The position numbers were made by a program, and so were the translations under genes. The notes under the pieces were generated by a model. That model searched no databases, was not told the DNA's origin, and worked only from the letters and a program-made list of their open reading frames with translations. Shown piece after piece: positions 35,621 through 46,560 of a stretch of 64,000 bases of DNA; position 1 is the stretch's first letter, and the number at the start of each line of letters is the position of its first letter. This DNA comes from Synaphobranchus kaupii (taxonomy: Eukaryota; Chordata; Actinopteri; Anguilliformes; Synaphobranchidae), in the NCBI GenBank assembly GCA_029718625.1, contig CM056376.1, positions 115,012,173 to 115,076,172 of the forward strand, in the 5' to 3' direction.

Positions 35621-36786
35621 CAGTGCATCCGGAAAGTATTCACAGCGCTTCACTTTTTCCACATTTTGTTCTGTTACAGCCTTATTCCAAAATTGATTAA
35701 ATAAATTTTTTCCCTCAAAATTCTACACACAACACCCCATAATGACAATGTGAAAAAAGTTTTTTTGAGATTTTTGCAAATTTATTAAAAATAAAAAACT
35801 AACATTTCTCATTTACATAAGTATTCATACCCTTTGCTTTAACGTATTTTTAAAGTATCATATTTCATATTTGGTCGCATATCCTTTACATGCTGTTACT
35901 TCCTGAAGTCTGTGACCATCAACATCAAAAAACTGTCGATATCTTATTTTCAGGTACTGTTACAAGCGATACCATAACCTCTCTGCATTTGAATGGATCT
36001 CTATGGAAATTGGGGGGTGAGACTAGATTCAGCTGTAAATTACACTGGTACAGTATGGAACACATGGCTGGCTAAATGGCTGTAAGTTATCAAGGGTCTG
36101 AGCTATCAAACGAGCCCCAAACCATCACTCTGTTGCCAGATATGGAGTAGATGTGGATGGATCACTGCAAGGGTTATTTCTCCGGACTCATTTTCCTATA
36201 GAACTCTATGGGGAAAAAAGTCAGGAGAAACAACCCTTAAAGTGATCCATCCACATCTACTCCATATCTGGCAACAGAGTGATGGTTTGGGGCTCGTTTG
36301 ATAGCTCAGACCCTTGATAACTTACAGCCATTTAGCCAGCCATGTGTTCCATACTGTACCAGTGTAATTTACAGCTGAATCTAGTCTCACCCCCCAATTT
36401 CCATAGAGATCCATTCAAATGCAGAGAGGTTATAGTATCGCTTGTAACAGTACCTGAAAATAAGATATCAACAGTTTTTTGATGTTGATGGTCACAGACT
36501 TCAGGAAGTAACAGCATGTAAAGGATATGCGACCAAATATGAAATATGATACTTTAAAAATACGTTAAAGCAAAGGGTATGAATACTTATGTAAATGAGA
36601 AATTTTAGTTTTTTATTTTTAATAAATTTGCAAAAATCTCAAAAAAACTTTTTTCACATTGTCATTATGGGGTGTTGTGTGTAGAATTTTGAGGGAAAAA
36701 ATGAATTTAATCAATTTTGGAATAAGGCTGTAACAGAACAAAATGTGGAAAAAGTGAAGCGCTGTGAATACTTTCCGGATGCACTG
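35621..36786. mobile_element. Tc1/mariner-derived palindromic element FB2 (1166 bp)
   Basis: Begins CAGTGCATCCGGAAAGTATT and ends with the exact inverse, flanked by TA. The two arms of about 580 bp are inverted copies with only a handful of differences, centred near 36203. Identical 61-codon open frames therefore appear on both strands (35890-36075 and 36332-36517); they are arm sequence, not genes. The opposite strand of each arm holds EVTACKGYATKYEI-stop, a Tc1 transposase C-terminus remnant. Non-autonomous. Confidence 0.92.
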
Positions 36787-37226
36787 TATATGTGATGCAA
36801 TTCTGCATGTGGTCACTTCTTGGCGCCATCATCCAAGTCCAATGCACAGGGCAGCAGTGTCATCAAAAGAACAACAGGGAAGCGCCCCCTTTGGTCATTC
36901 TTTGTCATAATGCACCCAGCAAGAAAGAACTTAAGAAGATGATTGGCTGTTGAAGATAAATATGGACAAGGAGTGTTATATATTGGACTTTCAAAGGATC
37001 CGAAAACCACTGAACTCAAAAAGAGCTGCTTCACTGTAAGCAGTTCTTAATTAAGCACTAATATTTTTCCACACACCATGTACACGTAAGAACTGGTGTA
37101 GGTGTCACATGCAAGATACCCAGGCGCAGTGGTTTTCTGATCTTTGGACAAACTGCACCATCAGCATACATCTTAATGTCATTTAACACAAAGATTTGGC
37201 TCTACGTTTGACAGTGCTGCAGTTAC
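36787..37226. other. No gene recognised
   Basis: Ordinary AT-rich sequence between FB2 and the SINE. Confidence 0.4.
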
Positions 37227-37452
37227 TTGTGTGTAGGCGACAGTGTAGTATAATGGTTAAGGACCTGGGCTTGTAACCGAAAGGTCCCTGGTAGGACACT
37301 GCTGTTGTGCCCTTGAGCAAAGTACTTCACCTGCATTGCTTCAGTATATATCCAGCTGTATAAATGGATCCTATGTATAAATGCAAATGCTTTGTAAGTC
37401 GTTCTGGATAAGAGTGTCTGCTAAATGCCTGTAATGTAATGTAACGTAATTC
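37227..37452 (+). mobile_element. tRNA-derived SINE
   Basis: An internal RNA polymerase III promoter is visible: box A-like TAGTATAATGG in 37236-37256, and a box B-like stretch near AAAGGTCCCTGGTAGGACAC. A tRNA-unrelated body follows, then the common fish tail CTGGATAAGAGTGTCTGCTA and TGTAATG repeats at the 3' end (37430-37445). Confidence 0.8.
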
Positions 37453-37980
37453 ATTGTGTGCGGCTGTTATCTGCGGACTACACAAAGCAAAGCAGTGATT
37501 GGTGAGAAAGTGAGGATTCAACTTAGCAATGGATGGAGTTTGACTGTGCATTTTATTAATTTAACCAATCATGTTTTGGTATGGCTGCAGCAAAGTCTCG
37601 ATTGGCTCAAGCAAGTCTGATTGACCGTACATGTTAACCCCGCCCAGTAAAAGTCAAACTCTCCCATTGGAAGTGTATACATGTGCATAGACATGCATGT
37701 TCATGAATGTATGTCAGGAGCACAACTTCAGTCCTGGAGGGCCACTGTGTATGCTGGTCTTTGTTCCAGCCCATTATTCTGGCTTAATTTTCCAAAATGT
37801 CTGGATGCACCAGTGCTGGTTCACTCCGGTATTGGACCACACTTAAACATTTACACCAAAGACACACCATACTTCAGACTCCAGCTGTGATTTATCAAAG
37901 TATAGCAGATAAAATAAACACTTGAGCCAATTAATTATGTGCATGGGTTGGTGTGAAATCCCAAAACAGATGTATCTTCA

Positions 37981-38096
37981 TTCTGCACCTCTGGTGTGTG
38001 AGCATGCGTGTGGGTGCGTACATACGTGTGAGCAGTGCGTGTATGTAATGTGTATATGTGTGTTTGTGAGTAGTGTGAGTGAGCGTGTGTGTGTAA

Positions 38097-38127
<31 letters not shown>

Positions 38128-38215
38128 ATTGTGTATATACTGTATGTTAGCAGTGCGTGCGTGAGCAGTGTGTGCGTGAGCAGTGTGTGTCTGTATGTGT
38201 AAGCGAGTGGGTATT
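37981..38215. repeat. (GT)n-rich stretch in the selenoh 3' untranslated region
   Basis: Imperfect GT/GTGA repeats, cleanest at 38100-38128. On the minus strand it follows the selenoh stop codon within about 30 bases, so it probably lies inside the 3' UTR where the SECIS element is expected. Confidence 0.7.
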
Positions 38216-38243
38216 TCTGTGTTCTGACCTCCAGGGCCTAGTT

Positions 38244-38350
38244 CTACTGGCTCTTCAGCACCTCCTCCAGGGCAGACAGCACCACTGCAGGCTCAGGGAA
38301 CTTGAGTTTGCGAGGGGGACCTTTCTTAATCCCAGACCACAGACTCACCT
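38244..38350 (-). CDS. selenoh: selenoh coding exon 4
   Basis: EVSLWSGIKKGPPRKLKFPE and a helical C-terminus (VVLSALEEVLKSQ), ending in TAG at 38246-38244. The GIKKGPPRKLKFPEP block is the best conserved part of the family. Confidence 0.95.
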
Positions 38351-41300
38351 CTGAAAAGAGAGATGCACAGATACTTATCCTCCCTCGCTGACCATGAGAC
38401 TAGACACGCGCAGAGAGAGTGACTACCCCCACATGCAGTGATGCAAAGTTCTCACCCTTCCCCCCGCTCAGTAGCGTGACCTCAAAGCTGTTCCGCCGGG
38501 GTTTCAGGGGGTTCAGCTGAACTTTGAGTTTGGGGTGGGCTGCCTCCAGGGCCCCCCGAACCCCCTCGGCATTACGCCCGTACACCCGTCAGCTTTTACT
38601 GAAACAGAACACAGGAGAAGAAGCATGTTGCATGTTGTTGTTCGTGTTGCATCTAGAATCCTGATTTTCCCGACTTGATCATCCGACATAAGGTTTTCAT
38701 GTGGACATAAGGTTCCTGGTGAGAAACTTGCGTAGACCCTAAATCCGACACCACTTGAAAGCATTACATTACATTACATTATAGTCAAGCAGCATTACAC
38801 CACCCCTCAACTTTTTACACAATAAAACAACAAAAAAAAACCTGATTCCAAACTCCTCCCCAATGAACGACTAAGTTATATTTTTCTCCCAATTCACCAT
38901 ACTCAAACTGGGAAAGAAATGAATTTTAAGAGAACCCGGCCAGCTCCTTTGCACAAATTCTCCCAATAGAGAACACGTTCATACTGACCAGTGCTCTATG
39001 ACAACCCTTTGGCCCTCCTCTTTCTCATCTTCTTTTTCTTTCTTGTTCTCCAACACTGGCTCCCCCCCCACCTCAGGCTCCGCCTTGCGCTTCCTGCCAC
39101 GCCCACCTGAGATGGAAACAGAGAGCACAGATTCGCACCAGATACTCAGTTCATACATTACCTCCATCCTCTCTAGCAGTGTAGCACAGGGACACTCAAA
39201 TCTGGCCTTCAGGGTCAGTAGTTCCGCTGGTTTTCAGCAGTTTCTGACTGGAGCTAGATAGCCACCAGGGGCCATATTCACAAAACACCTTAAGACTAAA
39301 AGTAGCTCCTAACTTGCCGATTTAGGAGAAACTCTTTAAAATAATGGATGTGGCCGTCCAAACTTTAGGTCTAAGTTTTTGGTCAAGAATTCACAAAGCA
39401 TTTTAGCTCTAAAACCAGCTCCTAAATCGGCGTCAAGTTAGAGGTAGTCAAGAGGACTCCTACGTCACTAAGACCAAGTCACAAACAGTGCTAAAATGGC
39501 TGCTACCCGCAATCCGCCTTGGTATCGAGTCAATGTTTTAGAAACATTTAACATCAAGCTTTTAAAAAAGGTATTGTCTTGATTGCGAGGGTATTACAAT
39601 TATAGTAGAGGTAGTCAGGCATGCAGTCACTTCACCAACAAACAGAAGCAACACAATACCACCGGAGATCAAGATCTTGACGCTTGCCATGCAGTGCAGA
39701 CGAGCTGGGAATACGTGTAGAATATTACACCAAATAAAAGCCCTCTGCAGACCCCACATCGTCCAACAATTCATACGGTTTCCAGTTTACGTTCGCCAAC
39801 TACAAAATATAAAGGAGATTTTATGACCATAGCTGGACTACACAGTGCAGTTGGTGCAATAGCTTGGACGCATGTCCAAATTATTGCACCATCAAAAGAT
39901 GAAGACGTGTTTGTCAATGGAAAAACATTTCATAGCATCAATACACAGGTGGCTTTTTGATGACAGCTACAATGTTCTTGACATTGTCGCCAAGTGGCTA
40001 GGCTCAACCCGACTCCCAGATCCTACTGGAGAGTGGCCTGAGGCTGCTGTTTGAGAGGCATCATGTCAGAGCTGGATGTCACTTGGTGGGAGACACAGCG
40101 GCTATCCCTGCTGGACGTGGTTCCTCATGCCTTACATCCACCCACAACCAGGACCTCAGTTAAATTTCAACAGGTAAGCTCATCAATGCCTGTGCCATTC
40201 TGTACAACCTCTGCAAGCAACGCAATATCCCACAGCCAGAGGAGTATGAAGATGAAAATGATGATGCTAACGCTGCTGATGAAAGCCAAGTTCATGTGGT
40301 GCAAAGTGGATTGGCATATAGCAGTGGTCCCCAACCCTGTACCTGGAGATCTACCGTCCTGTAGGTTTTCACTCCAACCCTAACAAAGCACACCTCATTC
40401 AACAGCTAGAAATCTTGTTGGGCTGCTAATTAGTAGAATCAGGTGTGCCAAAATAGGGTTGAAGTGAAAACCTACAGGACGGTAGATCTCCAGGAACAGG
40501 GTTGGGGACCACTGGCATACAGGGACCACTTCACCAATACACACTTTGGGTAAATCAAAACAATATCATACTTATAAGAGCAGCATCACAGACTAACAGT
40601 AATGTCACTTTTCAGTTTGAATAGTGTGATAGTGCAGTTTGGCTACATGGACCTCTGCTTACCCAGCAATAACTGTAGCTTTACCTTGCATCTACACAAA
40701 TCAGGCAAAACACAAATTGTTGTAATGGAATGTTTTTATTCAAGAGATTCTGTTTGTTTAAGCATCTCCAGTTTCAACGAATAATATTCCTCCTGTAAGT
40801 GGAGGAGCCTCTCTTGTGAGTCGAGTAGCCTATGTTGTTTTTGCAATAAACTAATTTCCAGCTCTAATTTCTGTTGTAAAAGAGATGCAGATGGAGCAGG
40901 ACCACCACCATCTTCTGCATGACTGGCAGGAGCAGGGCCTGGAGCGAAGGGGGCAGGAGCAAGGGGTACAGGAGGGAGGAGGGCAGGAGTATTGCCATGA
41001 ATGGCAACTGAACTGTTGGCCCTGAGAGAGAGAGTGAGAGTGAGAGAGAGATTTGGTAACATATTTTGTGTAGCCTATACAAATTTCTTTGGTGAGGCAT
41101 TTCCAAAAATATTTTTTAGGAAATAATTGCAATGATATGATTCTGTGACTTTGATTAAGCATAATGATCATTAACAATTGTGTTTGTGTCCCAACTGTGA
41201 ATCATTACATGAGGAAAATCTTCAGTTAGAAAAACTTACTCATCGAGCGTATTCAGCAATTGCATTGCAGGGTCAATGCTCCTCTCCAGCCCTGTTATAC

Positions 41301-42679
41301 TGGTGTCGAAGTGCCCAAGGATACTGTACACCATTGAGGAAATAGGTGACAGAGCCTTGGGTGCTGAGCCTCCCCCTAATTAATGCAATAAATATTTTGA
41401 ATGAGAGATTATGTTAATGTAATCCTCAATGACATGTATAGCGAGGTTCATTTATGTATAAATTCATTTTATGTTCATTTTTGTATAGGCTAAAAACATT
41501 GAAAGATCGTGAATAAAACATTGTTGCCTATTGCAGTAAAATAATTGGCTTAATGTCCCATTACCTGTGGGAGATGTTGGTCGCTTGAATTCTGCAATCT
41601 CAGCCCTTGCATGCGACTGCAAAGAGTACCAGCGTTTCTCACATTCATCAGCCGTTCTGGACATAAGTGGGAAAGCAGCATTTATATGGAAGCATATAGA
41701 TTCCCACGCTTCTTTCTTGGCTTTTGAAGTGATTCCGACCCCAAATTTCCCTTTAATAATGTCTTTCCTTTTGTGAACCACTTGGGCAAGAAGTAAAAGC
41801 TGTTCTTGCGTCCAGTTTGGTTTTCGTTTTCGTTTGCAGGACAATGTAGCGTCACACTTGTTGCTATCTGCCATGGTTATTCTAGCCTAATGATTAAACT
41901 GCTGATTAAATGCATATCCGCTCATTATTTTACGAGCTGTCAGACTTGTAAGGGGCAGACAAGTAGCCAAATGTCAGTAAATGTTATTTTTGGTTTGATG
42001 TTAAATCAGCGACAGCAGACATTTAAAATCTTTATTTTGATATGGCAATATGGACTTCGAGCTCACGCTACATTATTTCTATAACGAATTCGCCGACATA
42101 GATCGGTCCTCCATCAACCAATCACTGTGGGCATAGTAAATTCGTTCATGAAACACGAGGTCAACCATGCCCTCTCTTAGCTTAACAGTTCTCCCCATTC
42201 CTTAGTAAAAGTTGGTCTCTGCATCTTCTGCAGATAGACCGGCAAATCTGGCTATCCGAATAACAGCCTAATAGTAGAGTGAGAACGAAGCTTTCTAATG
42301 AACCAACTAGCAATTTAAAGTTAGCCAGTCACAGCCACACGGATCGCGCATTTATTCAAAGCAGACAGGATACAAAGACAGAACGATATAGTGTAACTTG
42401 AACTAGCACGCTGAAATATAAGACGGTATGGAGATTACGAGACCTAACGTTATTGTCCAAGAACACAAACCCTAAAATCGTACTGGGTTCTTCAACGCGA
42501 ACCTCCAAACATTTTGTAGAACCATGGCCAGGGAGCTATCAAGCGAACTTAGCATGCCCTTTCTGTACAGCGGAAAATTGAACGAGCGATAACTGTTCTT
42601 TTCAGTCTTTGTACCAGCTTTGTACAGTTAAAATCCATAAGAATCACTCATGCCCACCTGGTTTTGCGCGAGACGCCAT
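38244..42679 (-). CDS. selenoh: Selenoprotein H, four coding exons with in-frame UGA
   Basis: Selenoprotein H is a small nucleolar, thioredoxin-fold redox protein. Four minus-strand exons (42658-42679, 38989-39106, 38456-38598, 38244-38350) join with matching phases and give 129 residues, close to the 122 of human. Recognisable segments: GRGRKRKAE basic N-terminus; VVIEHC-K-S-U-RVYGRNA; NPLKPRR-SFEVTLL; and LWSGIKKGPPRKLKFPEP. UGA at 38591-38589 is read as selenocysteine (residue 50), preceded by Cys47 to form CxxU. The codon for Cys47 is split by intron 2. Exon 1 is only 22 coding bases (MASRAKP plus one base) and is chosen because its phase and sequence fit. An alternative unspliced start at 39167 is less likely. 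Intron 1 (3.5 kb) contains a Harbinger transposon. I could not locate the SECIS. Confidence 0.92.
38456..38598 (-). CDS. selenoh: selenoh coding exon 3 with the selenocysteine codon
   Basis: Opens with the last base of Cys47, then K-S-UGA-RVYGRNAEGVR. The UGA lies only 7 bases into the exon. Continues through LKVQLNPLKPRRNSFEVTLL and ends after K plus one base at GTGAGA. Confidence 0.95.
38989..39106 (-). CDS. selenoh: selenoh coding exon 2
   Basis: GGRGRKRKAEPE, then a highly charged Glu/Lys stretch, then QRVVIEHC cut after TG of the Cys codon. The donor is GTCAGT. The KRK cluster matches the nuclear/nucleolar targeting region of the family. Confidence 0.92.
39840..40553 (+). pseudogene. 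Harbinger (HARBI1-like) transposase pseudogene
   Basis: Fragments in order: AIAWTHVQIIAPSKDED and FVNGKTFHSINTQVAF (39858-39957), FDDSYNVLDIVAKWLGST in another frame (39954-40009), VNACAILYNLCKQRNIP (40170-40230) and, after an inserted MITE, YRDHFTNTHFG-stop (40518-40553). HARBI1 relatives have IDCTHV where this copy has IAWTHV, so the first catalytic Asp is lost. There are at least one frameshift and a missing central block. It would encode a DDE-type nuclease if whole; it is dead. Confidence 0.85.
40322..40514. mobile_element. hAT-type MITE inserted in the transposase pseudogene
   Basis: 193-bp palindrome with ends CAGTGGTCCCCAACCC and GGGTTGGGGACCACTG. The flanks GCATATAG and GCATACAG (7 of 8) form the 8-bp hAT duplication. 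It splits the last ~12 codons of the Harbinger transposase from the rest. Confidence 0.9.
40736..41874 (-). CDS. Myb/SANT-like DNA-binding protein of a Harbinger element, three exons
   Basis: In PIF/Harbinger transposons the Myb-like protein binds transposon ends and brings the nuclease into the nucleus. Exons 41565-41874, 41240-41375 and 40736-41021 join in compatible phases (1, then 2) with GT/AG borders and give 243 residues without a stop. Exon 1 holds the basic start (CKRKRKPNWTQEQ) and a Myb/SANT-like three-helix domain (LLLLAQVVHKRKDIIKGKFG; KKEAWESICFHINA; ADECEKRWYSLQSHAR). Exon 2 is Ser/Ile/Met-rich. Exon 3 has a Pro/Ala-rich linker and a Leu-rich coiled coil (LEISLLQKQHRLLDSQERLL). 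Relatives include NAIF1-like and MSANTD-like proteins. An open frame beside a dead transposase could mean recent death of the element or a retained cellular role. Confidence 0.8.
42658..42679 (-). CDS. selenoh: selenoh coding exon 1
   Basis: ATGGCGTCTCGCGCAAAACC then AG and the donor GTGGGC. It encodes MASRAKP and leaves phase 1, the phase required by the exon at 39106. Human begins MAP-RGRKRKAE, so a short basic start is expected. The surrounding 60 bases are CpG-rich, fitting a promoter-proximal exon. Confidence 0.75.
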
Positions 42680-44203
42680 TGCAGACCGGTGCAGAGCGAA
42701 CAAACCGCCAAATCGACTCGCGCACTTTCGGCACAAGACGGAACATTCCAATAGGCAATAAAAGGGGTGACATATAGTTTGTGGGCCAGACCATTTCCAG
42801 AAGTTTATTTGCTTACCGACCGATACCGACAGGTCTAATCGTGCAGTGATTTGTATTCTGTGGCATATGAGCTGCTTTAACCCAACCCCTCCTATTTCTT
42901 TGCTTTTTTTTTTTGTAATTTGTAATTTAACGAATATGTAACTTTTGCTGTATGTCATTTGTTTACCACATACACTGGGATGGCAGGTATGGCAGGGCAT
43001 GCGCCATACCTATACAGCACAGAGAGTTTGCCACTTTTCAGGGTTTCCTACAGAAATAACCACAATAACCACAGACTCTCAGCCCTTAAAAACAGTAACT
43101 TCTGTACGTTCTGACCTCATGTAACCACACAGAATCAATGTAGGCTACTAGGTTTGGTCACTTTTATTCAGAAATAATTAAGTTCAACACTCAATTAGAA
43201 TTTTATACGTCAGTAGAGCCCAACTTAGTGAAATAACGTAGACACGACAATGGGTTGGACAATGACATATGTTTTATTGGCTACAACTATGAATATGTGA
43301 ATAATAGAAACAAAAATTGACATAACATTCTATGACTTAATCTTAATCAGAGGATATGATAATTATGTGACGGCTAAATATAGAAGCTAACAGTCCTACC
43401 ATTACAAAGGTTAGTTTGTGTTATGGGTTAATGACACGCTAAACTATCTTTTGTGGTTCGCTCGTTTTATCAGTCTCATACATATACAGTTTTAACGGTG
43501 TAAAACTATAAGGTCAGGGAAATTGTTTATTCCCGACCGAAACGTGCATAGCAAAACAAAATACAAACAACAGTAGGAACCAGCAGTAAAATGATCTCAA
43601 CAGGGTATTACAAGGTTTAGCCTATCAATTGATGTCAGTGCTAAATAAAATGCGTTTCAATACTTAACGGTAACAAAAGGGAAGGCCAGTCCCGATTCTG
43701 TAACTGATGTCAGCTCGTCAGCTCGTCCAAGGTCCCGGCAGGTGCATGGACTCCTGGAGACTTCTTCTCCGAAGTCGGGTCACGATAGGTTTCCAATCAG
43801 GTCGACGTGGGCGTGCACAGGTCTCCACTTGGGTCCGGCCGCAAGGGAGACAGTAGAGGAACAGTTTGAAGAAACATGTCCTCAAAGCAGCTGTTGAGAA
43901 TAAACCAGCTTGGTTTATACTGTGGACGGTGGCAGGCCAACTCTGTCTCGGTGATCAGGCAAGATGCGGGTTGGGAAACGCAGAAGTCCGTCAGAATTTC
44001 AGTGGTGCGTCTGGTAGGGGTAAGGCTGCGCCTTTCCCATCAGAGCCAATTTGGTAAAGTTACATGGGTTTTTATGGTCAAAATCCCTTTGATCCCAATT
44101 GGTAGATGGCTTTAGGGCACCCATACAATAGATTGGCTCATTCCCTTGAAACCAACAATGAAACATAGATGGACCAGCTATTTGCAATCACCTCAGGGTG
44201 TGT

Positions 44204-44251
<48 letters not shown>

Positions 44252-44811
44252 AATTGGGATGTCCCCTCTCCTTCTCTAAAGAGGGGGGTGTTCCTGCCCA
44301 ACCCGGTGCCTGATCGATCAAGCAGTCTGTGTTCATCTCAGAGTCACATGAAGAATTTGGACAGACACTCCATTGTGAGTCAGTCTGATCAGGAGTCTTA
44401 ATTGTGAAGGACTCCGCAGGGGCCCAGTCTCATGATCAGAAAGCCAGAGTCCCAAAATGTCCCTGTGTAACCATTACAGTACAATGCCACACATCCACAC
44501 AATAAAGCCCCAAACTTCGGTTATTTTTGCATTTATTCTTCTACTTCTTCCTGCTGAATTCGTCATCAAAAATGATCCATGCCCTCAAAAAATAATTCTC
44601 CCCATAACTGCATCTAATCTGCCAATGAGAACGCCTGCTTAAAGTTCCCCCATCTGAAAGTACACTATCTCTACATGCTTAAAAGGCTGTCTACCTACCG
44701 TACAAACTGTGGAAGTAACAATATTGCCTATTGTAGCTCACACTAATTAAACTAGCTCTATTCCAAAGCAATGCTACCTAATCTTTCCTAAATTATTTAA
44801 TGTAACTTGGC
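42680..44811. other. selenoh upstream region; no further gene recognised
   Basis: The first few hundred bases should hold the selenoh promoter. A (GT)n run lies at 44198-44250. Short open frames around 43866-44187 have no recognisable product. Confidence 0.4.
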
Positions 44812-45599
44812 CCTGTGTTTTTTTTAATCTTACCATCTCAAGATAATGTGGTGCCACATCAAACTGTCCAATGACAATCATTTATAGTGGAAATAATCTG
44901 TCATTCAAATGTGTTACACTTACCATTTAAAAAGAAAAATGACTACATTATAGGCTATGTTTGAACAATTGTCTGCATCCACTGCTTTGGGTCTATGAAA
45001 GGCACAGCATGGAAAAAATGCATTATTATTATTGATTTATTTATGTGGAATATTTGGAGTTCAATAGAGACATGTGTGCTCCTACAGAGCCTAGACATTC
45101 TTGTGTTCACAACATTCTGTTCACAAATAACATTTCTTATTATTAGACATGTTAAAAGATTTAGTACTATTTCACCTATTTGGTATCATCTCACCCACAT
45201 ACAGTAGGCTACATTAATGGGGTAAATATATGTCTGGATAGGTTTGTAAAATGCAATATGCAGGCTATTTACTAGGTCAAAATATTTCTAATTTTATCTG
45301 TATTTATTTATTCGTCACCCTTTCTCTATTTTAAATGATATTCCTTGGTATAAATGTTTGTGAATTGTACCAAAAATTTCTAGCAGCAGTGAACATTTTT
45401 AAACCTGCACATTTTCTTATGTAAACTTGATAACAAAGTATAAACATATCCTCTCTGGAGTGAAATTATTTGTCAACTGTTTAAAACATTAATTGAAATT
45501 ATGTGTTGTTCCATGAGGCAATTCTTGTTATTTGACATTTACAGTTTGAATGACCACATTGTCTTGAGATGGTAAGATGGGGGAAAAAAAACAGACAGT
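44812..45599. mobile_element. Probable DNA element with inverted ends (ATCTTACCATCTCAAGATAA)
   Basis: Left: CTGTGTTTTTTTTAATCTTA then CCATCTCAAGATAATGTGGT. Right, inverted: CTGT-TTTTTTTT...CATCTTACCATCTCAAGACA-ATGTGGT. The AT-rich interior has no coding frame. Confidence 0.55.
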
Positions 45600-46006
45600 G
45601 CTTTTTAGGCTATGTGTGAGTAACTTGGCATTTTTTTATTTTTTTACATTGAAAATGTTTTTTGTTGAGATACGTACTGTATATAGATATGCATATGGTT
45701 GTGTCATTTGTGAGATAATATGAACGTAGGCATTGCGAGGCAGCAGGTGGCAGTGTAGCGCAGTGATTGGTCGAGGATATTCGTCTCGTTGCCGCAGTTG
45801 CAGGGACAGCCCAGACAGAGCCCGAATCCATGGATCTGCTGTAGTTTGTTTTTCGCCAGTCAGAAAGGGTAGCAGCCATATTTCCTTTTTATGTGTGAAA
45901 TTTGACAACTTAACTGCCTGAGAGTAGTCACTGTCTGAAATTTTTTTACTGTCCCAGTAAAGACATTTGAGAATAAAATAATTCATACACACTGACTGCT
46001 CTGAAA

Positions 46007-46007
<1 letters not shown>

Positions 46008-46063
<56 letters not shown>

Positions 46064-46070
46064 CGTGCGT
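46008..46070. repeat. (GT)n microsatellite
   Basis: Uninterrupted GT to 46059, then GCGT units. Similar GT runs lie at 46285-46330 and 52183-52216, each next to a copy of the 190-bp repeat. Confidence 0.95.
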
Positions 46071-46096
46071 GTGTGTGTGCGCTTAACCCAGTTTTT

Positions 46097-46281
46097 TTTT
46101 GTGTGTGTCAGCATGATCTAGACAGGAAGCCAACAGTTCAACAACAGGAAGTAGAGTCACAGGTGTGTTCTAGTGCAGCTGCAGCTGGTGTTTCAAAATG
46201 TCAGTCAAATACTTAAATTAAAATCTAGAAAATATGACAACTTTAAAAGTTATGCAGCAAGAAGCCAGAGTTATTGATCAG

Positions 46282-46284
<3 letters not shown>
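46097..46284. repeat. ~190-bp direct repeat, copy A
   Basis: TGATCTAGACAGGAAGCCAA ... AGTTATTGA matches 51998-52182 at roughly 90% by eye. A shorter diverged copy is at about 52315-52385 (ACAGGAAGT-AGCAGTTAAACA). Both long copies run into GT arrays. Confidence 0.85.
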
Positions 46285-46328
<44 letters not shown>

Positions 46329-46349
46329 TGTGTTTGTGTGTGCTGCTCT

Positions 46350-46560
46350 ATTTAACCCATTTTTTACAATTTTTTGCTTACAGTTTTTTACAATAACTTT
46401 GGCACTCATCTCACAAGTTTGTGCTCAATTTTCAAAACCTTAGACACAACACTCAAAATGGTCAGCACTTGTAACACAGCCTGTCCTATGTTCAAAACCT
46501 TGCATTATGCATTCATATCTTTGAAGTAATATTGCACTTCAAAATCATTGATTCAAATAA
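46350..46560. mobile_element. Left end of a Tc1/IS630-like element
   Basis: AGTTTTTTACAATAACTTTG followed by GCACT, then AATTTTCAAAA-CTTAGACACAACACTCAAAA. The same order appears inverted at 51185-51281 and 51875-51925, making this one end of a ~5-kb nested element. Confidence 0.65.

Larger units (their letters stand above)
39269..41880. mobile_element. PIF/Harbinger transposon remnant in selenoh intron 1
   Basis: Harbinger elements carry a HARBI1-type nuclease and a separate Myb/SANT-like protein. Both are present in divergent, tail-to-tail arrangement: a broken transposase on plus (39840-40553) and an open Myb-like gene on minus (40736-41874). The probable left end is at about 39269 (GGGGCCATATTCACAAAACA, subterminal repeat of GCTCCTAA). 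The matching right end was not found, so the outer limit is uncertain. Confidence 0.8.

Noticed and set aside
35890..36517. Identical 61-codon proteins on both strands
   Set aside because: They come from the two arms of a palindromic transposon.
37950..37985. SECIS candidate (minus strand ATGA ... GGGATTT)
   Set aside because: Only about 17 bases separate the would-be quartet halves, too short for a SECIS helix and apical loop.
39107..39167. Start of selenoh at 39167, giving an unspliced N-terminal extension
   Set aside because: The extension has no family resemblance, crosses a good acceptor, and exon 42658-42679 fits phase and sequence better.
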